DNA of 64,000 nucleotides, from NCBI GenBank assembly GCA_964586025.1, contig CAZPGF010000001.1:1-64000 (forward strand), given 5' to 3'. Below, piece by piece: positions 17,578-29,703 of the stretch. This DNA is from JACKGW01 sp964586025 (GTDB lineage Bacteria; Planctomycetota; PLA2; JAEUHO01). The position numbers were made by a program, and so were the translations under genes. How positions within the stretch are numbered: the first letter of the stretch is position 1; each line of letters begins with the position of its first letter. Below the pieces are notes generated by a model. That model worked only from the letters and a program-made list of their open reading frames with translations. It was not told where the DNA came from and made no database searches.

Positions 17578-20500
17578 ATGTCTCGCCCCCTTCGCGGCCG
17601 CCGGTTCGGCGCGTTTTCGTACGTGGTCCTTGTCGCACTCGTCTTCGGATCGGCCCTCGGGTTCGCCCGGGCGGAGGACGATCCCCCGGCCCCTCTCGAT
17701 GAGGCCCCGTCCGGACCGGCCGACGCGGATGCGCCGCCGCGCCCCGAAGTCCACAAGCTCTACATCCCGTACCGGGAGTTGCGACGCCTGTTCGAGAAGG
17801 AGGGCGACGGCGTCTTCCTGCCGTTCGACCAGTTCCAGACTCTCTGGGAGCGCGCCTACCCGACGGTGCCCGATCGCACCAAGCCGCCGCTCCCCTACGC
17901 GATGCGCGCCGCGTCGTGGCGCGGGGCGGCCGACGGCGAGAACCTTCGCATCGAGGGGTCGATCGAACTCGAAGCCCTCGTCGCCGGATGGCAGCGGATC
18001 CCGCTCGGGATCAACGGCCTCGGCGTCGAGAGTGCGACGCTCGACGGCACTCCGGCGCTGATCGTTTCGAGAGGCGACGAGCTCGACCTCGTCGTGTCGT
18101 CACGCGGCGCGCACCGTCTCGAACTCGTGCTGCGGGGCGTCGCACCTGCGACGGGGGATGCGCACGCGATTCAGTTCTCGCTGCCCCGCGTTCCGCTCGC
18201 GCGCTTCGATCTGTCGGTCACCGGTCGCGACGCGGAAGTGACGCTGAAGCCGCTCGTCCCGACGTCGTCCCGTCGCGGTCCGGACGGACGCACCCACCTG
18301 ATCGCGTGGCTCGGCCCGGTCGAACGGATCGAACTCGGTTGGCGTCGTCGCCCCGAGGAGGGGCCTGCCGAGGCGCCGATCGTGTTCGTGGAGAGCGAGA
18401 CGCTCGTCACGGTGGATCGCGGGGTCGTGCGAAGCCTCGCGCGGTTGCGCTTCTCGGTCCATCGCGCACCCGTCTCGCAGGTGCGCCTCGTCGTGCCGCC
18501 GTCGGCGGTCGTGCTGTTCGTCCAAGGCGAGACGGTACGTTCGTGGACCCGCTCCGACGACGGCACCGCGCTCGACATCGATCTACGGGAGCCGACGCGG
18601 GATCCCGTCGCGATCGCGGTGGGACTCGAGAGCGCGTCCGCCGTGCCTCCTGTGGACATCGTCGCGCCGTGGGTCGGCGCCGAAGGCGTCGAGCGCGAAC
18701 GCGGCTTCCTGCGGATCGAGGCCGTCGACGGGGTCCGTGTCGAACCCACCACCACCGAGGGACTCGTGGCGATCGACGTGAAGGACCTTCCCGAGTCGCT
18801 GCGCGAGGAGGCCCGTCCCGGCCGCACGCGCGCGTACCGCTTCTCGGCGCGGCCTCCGGCGCCGAGTCTGGCGATCACGGCGCTCGAACCGCGGGTCGTC
18901 GCGACCGTCGGGCATCGCGTCGCGTTGCTCGCCGACGGCCTTGACGTGCTCACCCGCATCGCGCTCGACGTCGAGCGGGCCGGGCTCTTCGGCATCGACG
19001 TGCCGATTCCGGACGGCGTCGAGGTCTCGGTCACCGCCTCGAACGGCGTCGCGATCGAAGACTGGCGGGTCCGCGACGACGCGGGCCCTCGTCGCCTCGC
19101 GATCGCGTTCCGCGACCGCCTGCTCGGCAAGGCCGAACTGTTCCTGCGCGCGCGAGCGGTGCACGACGTGCCGGAGCGCACCGGTGAGACGTCGCTCGCG
19201 ATCGTTCCGCTTCTGCTGCCATCGGGAATCGATCACGCCCGAGGACACGTCGTCGTTCACGCCGAGGCCGCGCTCGATCGCCGCGTCGTCGAGAAGCCGG
19301 GGCTCACGATCCTCGACGAGGGCGTCGCCGGCGTGCTCGAACCCGCGGTGTTCGAGGGCGAGCGCGCGCGGTTGCCCGTCGTCCATCGCTTCGAGCACCG
19401 CGACGCGCCGATCGGCCTGTCGATCGAGCTCTCGCGCAAGGCGCCGACCGTGACATGCGCGGTTGAGACGATCGCCCGGATCGACCCGGACCGCACCGCG
19501 CCGAGCGTCACGCTGCGCTACGACGTGGCGTTCCGTGCCGTGGACACGTTCCGCTTCAGCGGTCCGATCGCGCTCGCTTCGCGCGTCCATCTCGAACAGA
19601 GCGGAATGAGCCTGCTCGGACCGGAGTCGGAACCCAAGCCCCCCGACGCGCCCGACGACTGGACTGCCGAACGCGGCACGTGGACCGTGAAACTCGTCGC
19701 CCCGCGGCTCGGCGCGGTCGTCGTGCCGCTACAGCTCGACGACGCGCCGGAGGCTCCGCTCGTGAGCGGGGCGTCCCGCCGTGCGGAGTTGCCTCGGTTC
19801 GTACCGCTCGACGCCGATCGCAAGCCGTTGCCGAACGTCGTCCATCACATCGCGATCCGCCGCGACCCCCTGCTCGAAGTCGCGGTCGAACGCGCTGACG
19901 GCGGCGAGGAGATCGACGTGCGCGAACTGCCCGCGTCGATGCGCGGGGACGATGCCTTCCTCGCCCTGCGTTCGTACGCAGCGGAACATCGATTCACGCT
20001 TGCCGTGACGCGTCACGACTACGAACCGGTCGCCGAGATCGTCGTGACCCACCAGCACCTGGAAACCGTCGTCCCGGACGAAGGTCGCGCGATCACCGAA
20101 GCGTGGCTGATCGTGCGCAACAACGATCGCCAGTACCTGCGGCTCCGGCTGCCGGGCCGCGCGACCGTACGGGCCGTGCGCGTCGGCGGTCAGTCCGAGT
20201 CGCCGCGGGTCGATCCCGGCGCGGAGGACGTGATCCTCGTACCGCTCCTGACCGGCCTGCGCAAGGACGAAGCGTTCGAGATCGCGCTCGTGTTCGAGCA
20301 CGACATCGAGCGCGACGACGGCGTCGTTCGCTCCGTGCGCGTGCGGTCGCCGGAGCCACTCGACGCCGACGCGGACCTCCTGACGTGGCACGTCTACCTG
20401 CCCGACGCCGATCCGATCACCTCGTTCGGCGGCTCCGTCGAGGCCGTCGCGGGCGAGGAGTCGTGGGCTGCGCGCACCCTCGCCCGACTCGGCGAGAGCG

Positions 20501-20960
20501 TGGTGAGGCGTCCCACCGGTAAGCCCACGCCGTGGGCGCACCTCGTGGCCGGGCTCGAGAGTCCGTTCGCGACGCCGAAGTCGAACGTGCGCCACGCGTT
20601 CCAGGGGCGTGTCGGGATGGGCGACGTGCGGATCTCGCGCGTCGCGCCGACCACGCTGGCATTCGCCAAGATCGCTCTCGCGCTCCTTGCGCTCATCGCG
20701 ACGTGGGTCGTCGGTCGCGCGCTGCGTCGCACGGGGCGATCCGCCGCGTGGTGGGTCGTCGCACTGATGCTGGCGTCGTTCTTCGCGATCGTCCCGGCCG
20801 CGCCCGGAGCCGCCTCGCTCTTGACGAGCGTGTTCGTCGGCGTCGTGCTGGCAGGACTCTTCCTCCTCGTCGGCGCGTTCGTCGGTGCGTCGCACCGCGC
20901 GGCCGCCGCGGGCGCCGCGCTGATCGCGCTGTCGGTCGTCGCGGCACCGAGCGGTCTTGC
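17578..20960 (+). repeat. Module 1 of the giant protein
   Basis: Protein-level repeat. LYIPYREL is at about 17758, the N-x-x-RQ-x-L-x-x-x-LP motif at about 20118-20156, and several membrane helices at about 20655-20945 end in a signal-peptide-like segment with ADERSDE after it. Boundaries are judged by eye. Confidence 0.6.
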
Positions 20961-23900
20961 CGACGAGCGCTCGGACGAGATCGATCCGGTGGGGCCGATC
21001 GAGCGGGTCTTCGTGCCCGACGATCAACTCGATCTCCTGTTGGAGACGCAACGCCGCGGCGTCGTCCTCGATCACGAGGCGTTTCGCCGACTGCTCCTCG
21101 CCGCACGCCGGGCGGGTCCGGACGTTCCGACCCACGCCGGCGGGTGGGTCGATGCCGTCGCGACGTTGGATCTGGCGACGGCCGATCACGCCCGACTCGA
21201 GGGATCGTGGACCGCGATCCTGGCCGACCCGTCGATCACCGCTCTCGAGTTCCCCTGGAAGGGGGCGGCGATCGAATCGATTCGTGGCGACAGGACGCGC
21301 CTCGTGCGGATCGGCGTGACGCCGCAGATCGCCTTCGACGGCCCGGGAACCCATCGGGTCGAGCTCATCGCGACCGCCGCGATCCGACGCGACGGCGGGT
21401 CGAGCCGGGTCGAACTGCACGTGCCGCCCGCCGCCGCGATGGCCCTCGACGTCGTGCTTCCACCGGGAGTCGTCGGATCGATCGAAGGGTTCGGTCCGCC
21501 GCGGCGGGTGCGGACCCCGCCGGGCCCTCCGACGACGTGGCGCGTCCGGCCCGCTGGCGACGGCCGACTCGCCGTCAGCTTTGCGGCGTCGGCCGACGTC
21601 GCCGAGGGACCACCCATCCTGGACGCGCACGTCACGATCGCGCATCGGCTCGGCGAAGGTCGCGACGACGTCCGCGCGTCGATCGCCGTCGACGTCTTCC
21701 GTTCGCCGACCGCCCGGATCGACCTGGACGTGCCGGCGGATTTCGCGCTGCACCAGGTCGGCGGGGACGGCGTCGTGCGTTCCACGCGCAGCGAGGACCG
21801 CACGAGGCTCGTGCTGGACCTCGATCGACCGCGCGCGGGACGGATCACGGCGACGCTTCTCGGCGAGGCGCCGTTTCCCAAAGACGGCACGCGCGATCTC
21901 CCGACCTTGCACGTCGCGGGCGCGCTTCGAGAGCGGGCGACGGTCGGCCTGGCGCTCGGACCCGACATCCGGGCGAACGACATCGTCGTCGCGGACGGTC
22001 GGCGGATCGCGGCGGCGAAGAACGATCCCTCCCTGCGCTTCGATCTCGACAGCGCCGCCGGACGGATCGGCGTGACGCTGCGCCCGGTCGCGACCCGGCT
22101 CGAGGCGGTCGGCACCCACTACCTGAACCTGACCGAGACCGGTCGCAGCCTCCTTGTGACGACGACCTACCGCGTCGTGGAAGGGGTCGTCCACCGACTG
22201 CGTCCGCGGATCCCGAACGGATTCGAACTGCGTCGCCTCACGATCGACGGACGCGAGGACGGATTCGAGCGCGACGTGCGCCCCGACGGGACGATCGACA
22301 TCTCCCTCTCCGTCGGGATCGTGGAAGGCGGCGAGGTGCTGTTGACCGCGTTGCTCGAGCACGACCGCGCGGACTGGCTGCCCGAAGGCACCGCGGTCGA
22401 GTTGCCGTTCGAGGTGCCGTCGGCGGGGGCGGACCGGNNNNNNNNNNCTTCGTCGCCATCGGCGCCGACGCGGCGTTCGAGGTTCGGGAGCGGGGCCGTC
22501 GAGATCTCGTCGCCGTCGGCGCCGAGGAACTCACGACGCGCGGCGTCCGCGCCGAAGGCCTCATCTTCGGCTACCGGATCGACGGACCGGCGCCCTCCGT
22601 AGCGATCGAGATCGAGCGACGCATTCCGGTGGTGCAGGCCGAGGTCGTCACGACGCTTTCGCCGGGACCGCGCCGCCTGCACGTCACCGCCGTCGTGGTC
22701 CATGACGTGCGACGCGCGGGTGTGCGTCAGGTGCGCGTGGACGTTCCGGCCTGGGCGGGAGACGAGGTGCGCTTCGACGGCACGTCGGTGCGCGGCCATG
22801 CCAAGGACGCCGCGGCCACCGACCTCGCCCCCGGCTACGTTCGCTACGTCGTCTCGTTCGGGGAGTGGGTCGTCGGCCGACACAGCCTCGTCGTCGGCTG
22901 GCATCGCGACTTCGACGAGGAGGGATGGACGCTCTCGGCCGACGTCCCCCTGCTTCCCGACGTTCCGCTCGACCGCGTCGAGCGCTACGTCGTCGTGCGT
23001 CGCGCCGACGGACTCGAGGCCCGTGTCGATCTCTCCGGTCTCGCCGATGCTCGGACCGTCGAGGTCACTGATCTGCCGACCGAGGCGCCAGCCGATCCGT
23101 TGGCGACCCTGGATGTACTCCACCTCGCCGGCCGTCGCGACGGCCTCGGACTCGGCGTGCGCCGGCACGGCGGGGCGGCGGTGCTCGACGCGATCGGGAC
23201 CGTGGCCTCGCTTCACACGGCGGTCGCACGCGAGGGCGTCCTGCGGACGCGCGCGACGTTGTGGATCGAGAACGCGGGGCGCCAGCAGGTCGCCGTCGCG
23301 CTGCCGCCGGGAAGCCATCTGATCGGCGCGCTCGTCGGCACGGCGCCGGATCGACTCGAGGCGGTCAAGCCGTTGCGGGCGCGCGACGGCACCGTGCTGA
23401 TTCCCCTCACGGGGGCGGGGGTGTCCAAGGTCGTTCTCGCTCTGACCTACGAGACGCGCCTCGACGGACCTCTCGAGGGGTCCGTCGAGGTTCGGTCGCC
23501 GCACTTCCCCGGGCTCGAGGTGCTTGCGACGACGCATGTCGTGGCCTTCGACGACGATCTCCGCGTCCTCGGCATGGAGGGAGACTTCGGCGCGTTCGCC
23601 CGACCCGCGCCGACACCGAAGCCGTGGATCGCGAGCCTGGGCTCGCTGCTGCACCATGACGAGACCAAACCCGAGACGGGCGCACCGGACATTTCGTCTC
23701 CCGCGGGCGGCGGCGAGGTGACCCGGGAGAAGGACAAGGGACGGACGATCGGGCCGACCGACGAGCCTGCCTCCGGCCCCCTGTTGGACGGCCTTGACAA
23801 GGCCGCCCGAGCCGCCGAGCCGAGTCCTCCGTCCGAGCCGCCGCCGGCGCCTCCCGCCCCGGAGCGTTCCAAGAAGGATGACGCCAACGAAGCGCTCGAT

Positions 23901-26900
23901 CCCGGCGAGGGCGGGCGGATCCGCGACGCCGCTTCGGGCCTCGAGTTCGGTAAGCGCCGTCGAGGCTTGCTCTCGCTCGACGTGCCGGTGGCGCTCGGTC
24001 CGACCCAGATCGTCGGTCGTCGCGCCGGACAAGGGGGCTCGATCGTCGTGACGTTCGAGCGCGTCGGCGATGCGCAGACGCGGGCACGGATCGCGTTCGG
24101 CATCCTGCTCGCGATCGCCGCGATCGCCGCGTGGGGATCCCGCCGCCGCCGCATCGCGACCGTGCTTGGCCTCGTTGCCGCCGCGATCGCGATTCGACTC
24201 GCCCTTGGATCGCGGGGGGCGGCATGGAGCGTCGCGGGGATCGACGCGGCGACGGTCCTCGTCGCCGTGGCGTTGGGACGCGCCCTCTACGGGCTGGTCA
24301 TGCGTCGCGTCACCGCGCCGCGCGTGACAGCGGCGTCCGCGACGGCGACGTCGGCCCTGCTTCTCCTCGTCGCGCTCATCGCGTTGGCGCCGAGCGCCCG
24401 CGCCGAAGGCGAACATCAGCTCGAGCCACGTCGTATCTACGTCCCGTACGACCCGGAGTCGCCCGACCCGCCACGCGACCCGGATCGGGTGTTCCTGCCT
24501 CTGGAGACCTGGTCGCATCTGGCTCTGCTCGCCGGACTCGACCGGGCGCCGGCTGACTCCGGCCGAGGCGAGCGTCTTGCGACGACCTCCGTCGCCTGGC
24601 ATCTCGTCGTCGAGGCCGACGCCGTCGAGGGGCGTCTGTCGATCGGGTTGGTGAAGGACGGAGGCGTGCCTTCGTCCCTCGGCTTGCCGCTCGGCGGCGT
24701 CTCCCTCGTTGCCGCGTACCTCGATGGCGTACCCACGTCGATCACGCTCGTCGGGGGCGTCGCCGTCATCACGGTGGACACGCCCGGTGAACACGCGCTC
24801 GAACTCGACGTGCGCGTGCCGCTCGTGGTCGCACCGGACGGTGTGCGGCGCGTCCGGTTCACCGGGTGGGCGTTTCCGAGCGCGAAGCTCGACCTCGTCT
24901 CCGGTTCGTTTGCAGGGGACGTGGTCGCGGCCGGTCCGCTACGTGTCGAACGGCTCGCGGACGGTCCCGGGGGGCGAGTCGATCGAATCGGCCTCGGCGC
25001 GACGGGAACGATCGACGTCCGCCTCGTTCCGCCGGGTCCGGCCGCGTTGCCCGACGATGTCCGCGTTCGCGCCACGACGCGCATCGTGCACAGCCTGCGC
25101 GACGGTGGCACCGAGACCGATGTCGCGCTCGTTCTGGACGTCCTGACCGGCCGAATCCCGTTTGCGGATCTCAGTTTGCCGAACGGGACGAACGTGCTCG
25201 AGGCGTCCGGAGACGCCGTCTCGCGTTGGGAGACGATCGAACGCGCCGGTGTCGGACCCGCGTTGAGGTTGCATTGGCGTGTTCCGCAGAGCGGCCGGAT
25301 CGAGGCGACCGTGCGGATCGTCCGGCCCGCGACGACCGAGGAACGGGACGAGGACCTGCCCTCGCCGCGGATGCTCGACGTGACCGCGGAGTCCGGCGAG
25401 GTCGTCGTCAACGTGCCGGCCCATCGGCGCGCCGAGATCCTCGCCGAGGACGGCCTGGTCCGCATCGGACTGCCGCGCGACCCGCGCGCGTGCGGCCTCG
25501 ACCGCGGCGGCGTCGTCGTGCGCGCGTGGCGCTTCGGCCGTCCGGAGACGCGCCTCGCGGTGCGGCTGCGCGCCGCCGATCGCCGCATCGACCTGCGTGA
25601 GACGACACGTGTCGTCGCCGGGCACGATGCGGTGCGCACGTGGATCGACGCGACCCTCCATGTCAGCGGCGCGCCGGTCGGCGAGTTTGCGTTCGGTGTG
25701 CCGGGCGCGGACGAGGTGCGATCGGTCTCGGGGCAATTCGTCCGTTCGTGGTGGCTTGCGGGCGAGGGCTTGGATCGGCGTCTGTTCGTCCGACTCGACG
25801 ACGTGCGCGCCGGTGCGATCGCGCTCCGGCTCGTACTCGAGAGGGCGCGCGCGAGCGCGGACGAGGGCGCGGCGGTACCGCGGCTCGTCGTTCCCGATGC
25901 ACGCGAGGAGGTCGGGCGTTGCGTCCTGTACGCACGGCCCGATGTCGAGGTCGTCGTCGGGAGCCTGCCGGGGCTCAAGGCCGCGGAGATCCTGCCGCAG
26001 GAGCAGGAGAACGCGCCGGTCGCGGGGGCGCGCGCCACCCACGCGTTCGTTCGGGAGCGCGCCCTCGCGTCCTCCTTGCCGTTCGTGCTGCGCCGCCCCG
26101 AACCCGGCATGGAGGCGACCGTCGTCACGCTGGTCGCGCCGGGCGAGCGAGAGCATCGCTTGGAGCAACTCGTGCTCGTCGAGGTGCTGCGGGGCGCGGT
26201 GGACGTCGTGCAGGTGTTCGTCCCCGACGGCGGCGCGCGTGTCACGGAGGACGTGCGCGCGACCGACCTGCGCGAGGTGCGCCGCAGCGCGGTGTCAAGG
26301 GCCGGGCCCGATGGACGCGACCTCTCGGGCACCCTCTACGAAGTCGCCTTCCAATCCGCTCGTTCCGGCATCCTCGAACTGGTCTTCTCGTGCCGTTGGG
26401 AGGCCGACCGCCCCATCCACGCCGTGCGTCCCGAGGGCATGGGGGCGGTGCGCTGGTTCCTCTTGACGCGCACGTGGACCGACGGACAGGTCACGCCAAC
26501 GATCGTCGCGGGACGCGCCGACGAGGCCTCGTGGCGCGACGTCCCGTTCGTGCCGGTCGGCGTTCCCCGCGAGGCGGTGCTGAAGTCCTGGGTCGCTCGC
26601 GCGCCGTTCGCGCTGTCCGTCGCAACGATGCGTCACCGGATCGGAGCCCAGGCCGAGGCGGTGGTTCTCGCGGCCGAAGCCGACGCGGTCGTCGGCCGCG
26701 ACGGCGAAGCGCGGGTACGCGTCACCTACCGGGTGTTCAACCGCGCGCGGCAGTTCCTCTTGGTGCGACTGCCGGCCGCCGCGCGACTGTTCGGTGCGTC
26801 GAGTGCGGGGCAGGCGGTGAAGCCACTCGCTGCGCCCGACGGCGCGCTGCTCCTCCCGGTGCCGAAGGTTCCGCTCGGCGGAGAGGGCTATCCGGTGACG

Positions 26901-28064
26901 ATCCTCTACGGCGTGCGCGTCGCGCCGGATCTCGTCGCCGGCGGGCGGGGCGAGTTCGTGCTGCCGTCGGTGGACGGAGTCGAGATCGAGCGAACGGCGG
27001 TTCGTCTCGGCCTGCCCGACGGGTACGAGGTCACGTTCGACACGCGCATGGAGCGAGCGACCGAGGCTGCCGTGCACGCGACGTGGGCGGAAGCCGAGGC
27101 CGACGAGGTCCAGCGATTGCTCGCCGTGGCCGAGTCGGGCACCCTCGCCCAGCGCGAACAGGCCCTCGCGAACGGCGCCACGCTGTTGGGGCAGGCGCGG
27201 CAGCGCGCGTATCGCGACGCGGGGGCACGCGCCGCGGCGATCAACGAGGCGCTCGCGCGCCTCGACGGTGCATGGCGTCGGCAGCAGACGGCCTTGGAGC
27301 GCGACCTCCGCGCCGCTCGTTCCTCGGTCCAGACCGCGACCGCCCAGCACCACTTCGCGGGGAACGCCGCCCGGATCGTCGACGTGAAGCAGGGGGTGGG
27401 GTCCGGCGGCGCGCAACCGGACGCGACGTGGCTGTTCAATTTCGCGGACGAGGAGTCGGCCGTCGCGGGGGGTGTGGCGCCACCCGGGCTCGACCCGGAG
27501 ATCGGCGCGCTGAAGGTGCGACTCGGCACATCGCTCGAAAGGGCACGTGGTCAGTCCGAACAGGCCGAGCGCGACTCGGACGACGATGTGGCGGCGACGC
27601 GAAAGCAGGTCGCCTGGTTGAACGCGAACCTCGCTCAGAGCCAGGAGAGTCGCCAGCAACTCGGTGCCGGCCGCGCCGCGGCCGAGGTCGGAACCATCTA
27701 CCGGGTTCAGAACGGGGACGTGATCTCGGCGCAGGGGTTCCTCGTCCACGCGGGAGATGGCGACGCCACCCTCGACGCCCTGGGGGCGGGCGGCGGTTCG
27801 GGCGGGCGACGCTCCGGCCTCGAGCCGCAGAGGTCCGCCCGGCGCGAGGCCCGTGCCGGCCTGATGGGCATCGACGTACCCCTGCCCCGCGGGGAGCAGG
27901 TCGTCTACTTCACGGGTCTGAAGGCGGGCGGACGGATCTCATTCGACCTCGCATCGACGGCGCCGCGGACGGCGTGGCGTCTCGTCCTGCTGGCGGCGCT
28001 GCTCGGCGTGATCGCGCTCGGGTGGGTCACGTGGGTCCGCCGGAAGGGCGTCGCTCCGGCGTGA
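17578..28064 (+). CDS. Giant membrane protein of three tandem homologous modules (about 3,495 residues), interrupted by an assembly gap
   Basis: Not recognised. One open frame runs from ATG 17578 (signal peptide, then mature EDDPPAP) to a 10-N gap, and coding resumes after the gap in a shifted frame to 28064. Three modules of about 1,130-1,220 residues each show a LYIPY/IYVPY/VFVPD motif near the start and a GxHxLEL strand. Later comes N-x-x-RQ-x-L-x-V-x-LP followed by AVKPL and DGxxLxPL in modules 2 and 3 (module 1 has a looser version). Modules 1 and 2 end in transmembrane helices and a signal-peptide-like AxA, module 3 in one helix and a basic tail. Module 3 also has a coiled coil (about 27,090-27,330). 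The bodies look beta-rich and periplasmic. Alternative: two or three separate proteins. Function unknown. Confidence 0.78.
20961..24405 (+). repeat. Module 2 of the giant protein
   Basis: Begins with RVFVPDDQLDLLLE (about 21006) and holds the assembly gap. The ENAGRQQVAVALPPG motif is near 23268-23312. A Pro/Glu/Lys-rich linker (about 23640-23930) precedes the membrane helices (about 24085-24400). Confidence 0.6.
22438..22447. other. Assembly gap (10 N)
   Basis: Ten N placed at a codon boundary of the upstream frame. Coding resumes with 22448 as third codon base, so the true missing length must be 2 modulo 3 (for example 8 or 11). The run is a placeholder rather than a measured length. Confidence 0.9.
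24406..28064 (+). repeat. Module 3 of the giant protein
   Basis: Begins after ARAEGEHQ with RRIYVPYDPESPD (about 24430). FNRARQFLLVRLPAAA is near 26737-26784, an Ala/Arg/Gln-rich coiled coil near 27090-27330, and a final single membrane helix near 27975-28040 is followed by RRKG. Confidence 0.6.
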
Positions 28065-28067
28065 CCC

Positions 28068-29690
28068 TCACGCGAGCGATGCGAACGTCTCGTCGAGCAC
28101 GCGCAGCAACTCGTCGATCTCTCGCGCGGTCGAATCGGCGAGCAGGAGGAGCCGGATCGGGGCGACCTCGGCCGGGAAACCGCAGCCGAGCAGTTTCAGG
28201 CCGTGCCGCCATGCGGCGTCGATCACACGCGAACGATCGCGGACGAGGATCGCGCGCATCAGTCCGCGTCCCCGCTCGCCGGCGAGCACGCGGGGGTGAC
28301 GCTCGGCGAGGCGAACGAGTCCCGCCGCGAGGTAGTCGCCCTTCAACTCGGTGTTCTCGAGGTAGCCGCGGCCCTCGAACGCCGGCTCCCGATGATGGAG
28401 CAGCACGTCGAGCGTCGTCCAGGCGAAGTTCGTGTCGAGGACCCGACCCGACCCCCATGTGTTGGAGTGCCATCCGTCGTGGCAGTGCTCGGCCACGTCG
28501 CCCGGTGCCATGGTGATCCCAATCACCATGCTCTTCGCCGTCGCCACGATGTCGGGGACGACGCCGAGGTGCTCGGTCATCAGCAGGCGACCGGTGCGCC
28601 CGACGGTCTGCACCTCGTCGACGATGAGGTACGCGTCGAACTCGGTGCAGACCGCACGCGCCTTGGCGAAGAAGGCCGGATCCCCCGGAACGTACCCGCC
28701 CTCACCCTGGAACGGTTCGGCGAGAAAGCCGGCGAACAGATCCTTCGGGATGCGACCCTCTTCGCGCACGACGCGACGCAACTCACCGGGCGTCGCGAGG
28801 ATCTCGGCGAGATCGCGCGCGTCGATCGTCTCGCGCAGGGCGTCCCCGGGCGCGTTGAACGGGATGTGCCGAACCTGCCAGGCCCGCGGATAGCCGATCC
28901 GGTGCGCGCGCTTGCTCCACGTCGCGGAGAGCGCGCCGAGCGTACGACCGTGGAACGCGCCCTCGCAGGCGACGATCTGGAACGGGTAGTCGTCGAACAC
29001 GGGGCCCTCGGGACGGCCCGGATCGCGTTCGAAGTACCGCACCTCGGCGATGCCCAACTCGGCGGAGACCCGGCGCAGCATGTCGATGCCCAAGCGCGCG
29101 ACGAATCGCTTCGTCGCGCGCTGGAACGTCGTCTTGAGTGCCGCCTCGACGGCCTCCGCGCCGCTGCTCGAGAAAAACGCCTTCCAGCCCTCCGGGCGCG
29201 CGAAGCGCGCCTGCATCGCGGCACCCCATGCGGCGGCGAGATCGCGCGGCGTGCGGACGCCCTCCGCCTCGGTGGCCGCGACGTAGTCGTCGGTCGCGAT
29301 CTCGCGACGAAGGAGCAGTCCCTGCCCGTCGAGGAGATCGAGCATCGCGCGGAATCGCGGATGATGTTCATCGATGAGCTTCTGGGCGACCGCCAGATAC
29401 CCGTCGAAGTAGGTGCCCTGGGGGCCCATCACGAACGGACCGTGCGTGGGCCAACCGAGGTGGACGACCGGTGCGCCCGTCGGAAGCGTCGTGGGCAGGA
29501 GGGCCTCCCGCCAGCGGGTTCGCACCGCCTCGTCCCCGAGGATCGCCGCCGGATCGCTGACCGCGACCCGCGCCGTCGCGCGATTGAGGCGCCGGCGGCC
29601 CACGATGACGTCCGAGAACGCCAACCGCCGTGCCTCCGCCGCGAAGTCGTAGGTGCCCGCGCCGGGCGAGACTGTCCGTGAGTGCGCCAA
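28068..29690 (-). CDS. Class III PLP-dependent aminotransferase, lysine-6-aminotransferase-like
   Basis: 540 residues, fold type I class III transaminase. The PLP lysine is Lys386 in ATAKSMVIG. Other marks are FFSSSGAEAVEAALKT (cofactor phosphate region), CEGAFHGRTLGALSAT (stacking region), LIVDEVQTVGRTG (Asp that binds the pyridine nitrogen) and NTWGSG near the active site. The last resembles lysine epsilon-aminotransferases more than ornithine or GABA enzymes, so that specificity is a guess. It is longer than the usual 420-450 residues because of an extended N-terminus. The start appears to be TTG 29690, 13 bases after the upstream lipoprotein gene. Only three bases separate its end from the giant gene. 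Confidence 0.85.
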   Translation of the reverse strand: MAHSRTVSPGAGTYDFAAEARRLAFSDVIVGRRRLNRATARVAVSDPAAILGDEAVRTRWREALLPTTLPTGAPVVHLGWPTHGPFVMGPQGTYFDGYLAVAQKLIDEHHPRFRAMLDLLDGQGLLLRREIATDDYVAATEAEGVRTPRDLAAAWGAAMQARFARPEGWKAFFSSSGAEAVEAALKTTFQRATKRFVARLGIDMLRRVSAELGIAEVRYFERDPGRPEGPVFDDYPFQIVACEGAFHGRTLGALSATWSKRAHRIGYPRAWQVRHIPFNAPGDALRETIDARDLAEILATPGELRRVVREEGRIPKDLFAGFLAEPFQGEGGYVPGDPAFFAKARAVCTEFDAYLIVDEVQTVGRTGRLLMTEHLGVVPDIVATAKSMVIGITMAPGDVAEHCHDGWHSNTWGSGRVLDTNFAWTTLDVLLHHREPAFEGRGYLENTELKGDYLAAGLVRLAERHPRVLAGERGRGLMRAILVRDRSRVIDAAWRHGLKLLGCGFPAEVAPIRLLLLADSTAREIDELLRVLDETFASLA

Positions 29691-29703
29691 GGGGTTCCGC
29701 CCT

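Noticed and set aside
22438..22447. Reading the N-run as the end of one gene and start of another
   Set aside because: No stop or start lies near the gap, and the sequence on both sides aligns with the middle of module 1.
19729..24794. Two long minus-strand open frames under the giant gene
   Set aside because: Codon third-position bias and protein-like motifs belong to the plus strand; the minus frames are His/Arg-rich shadows.
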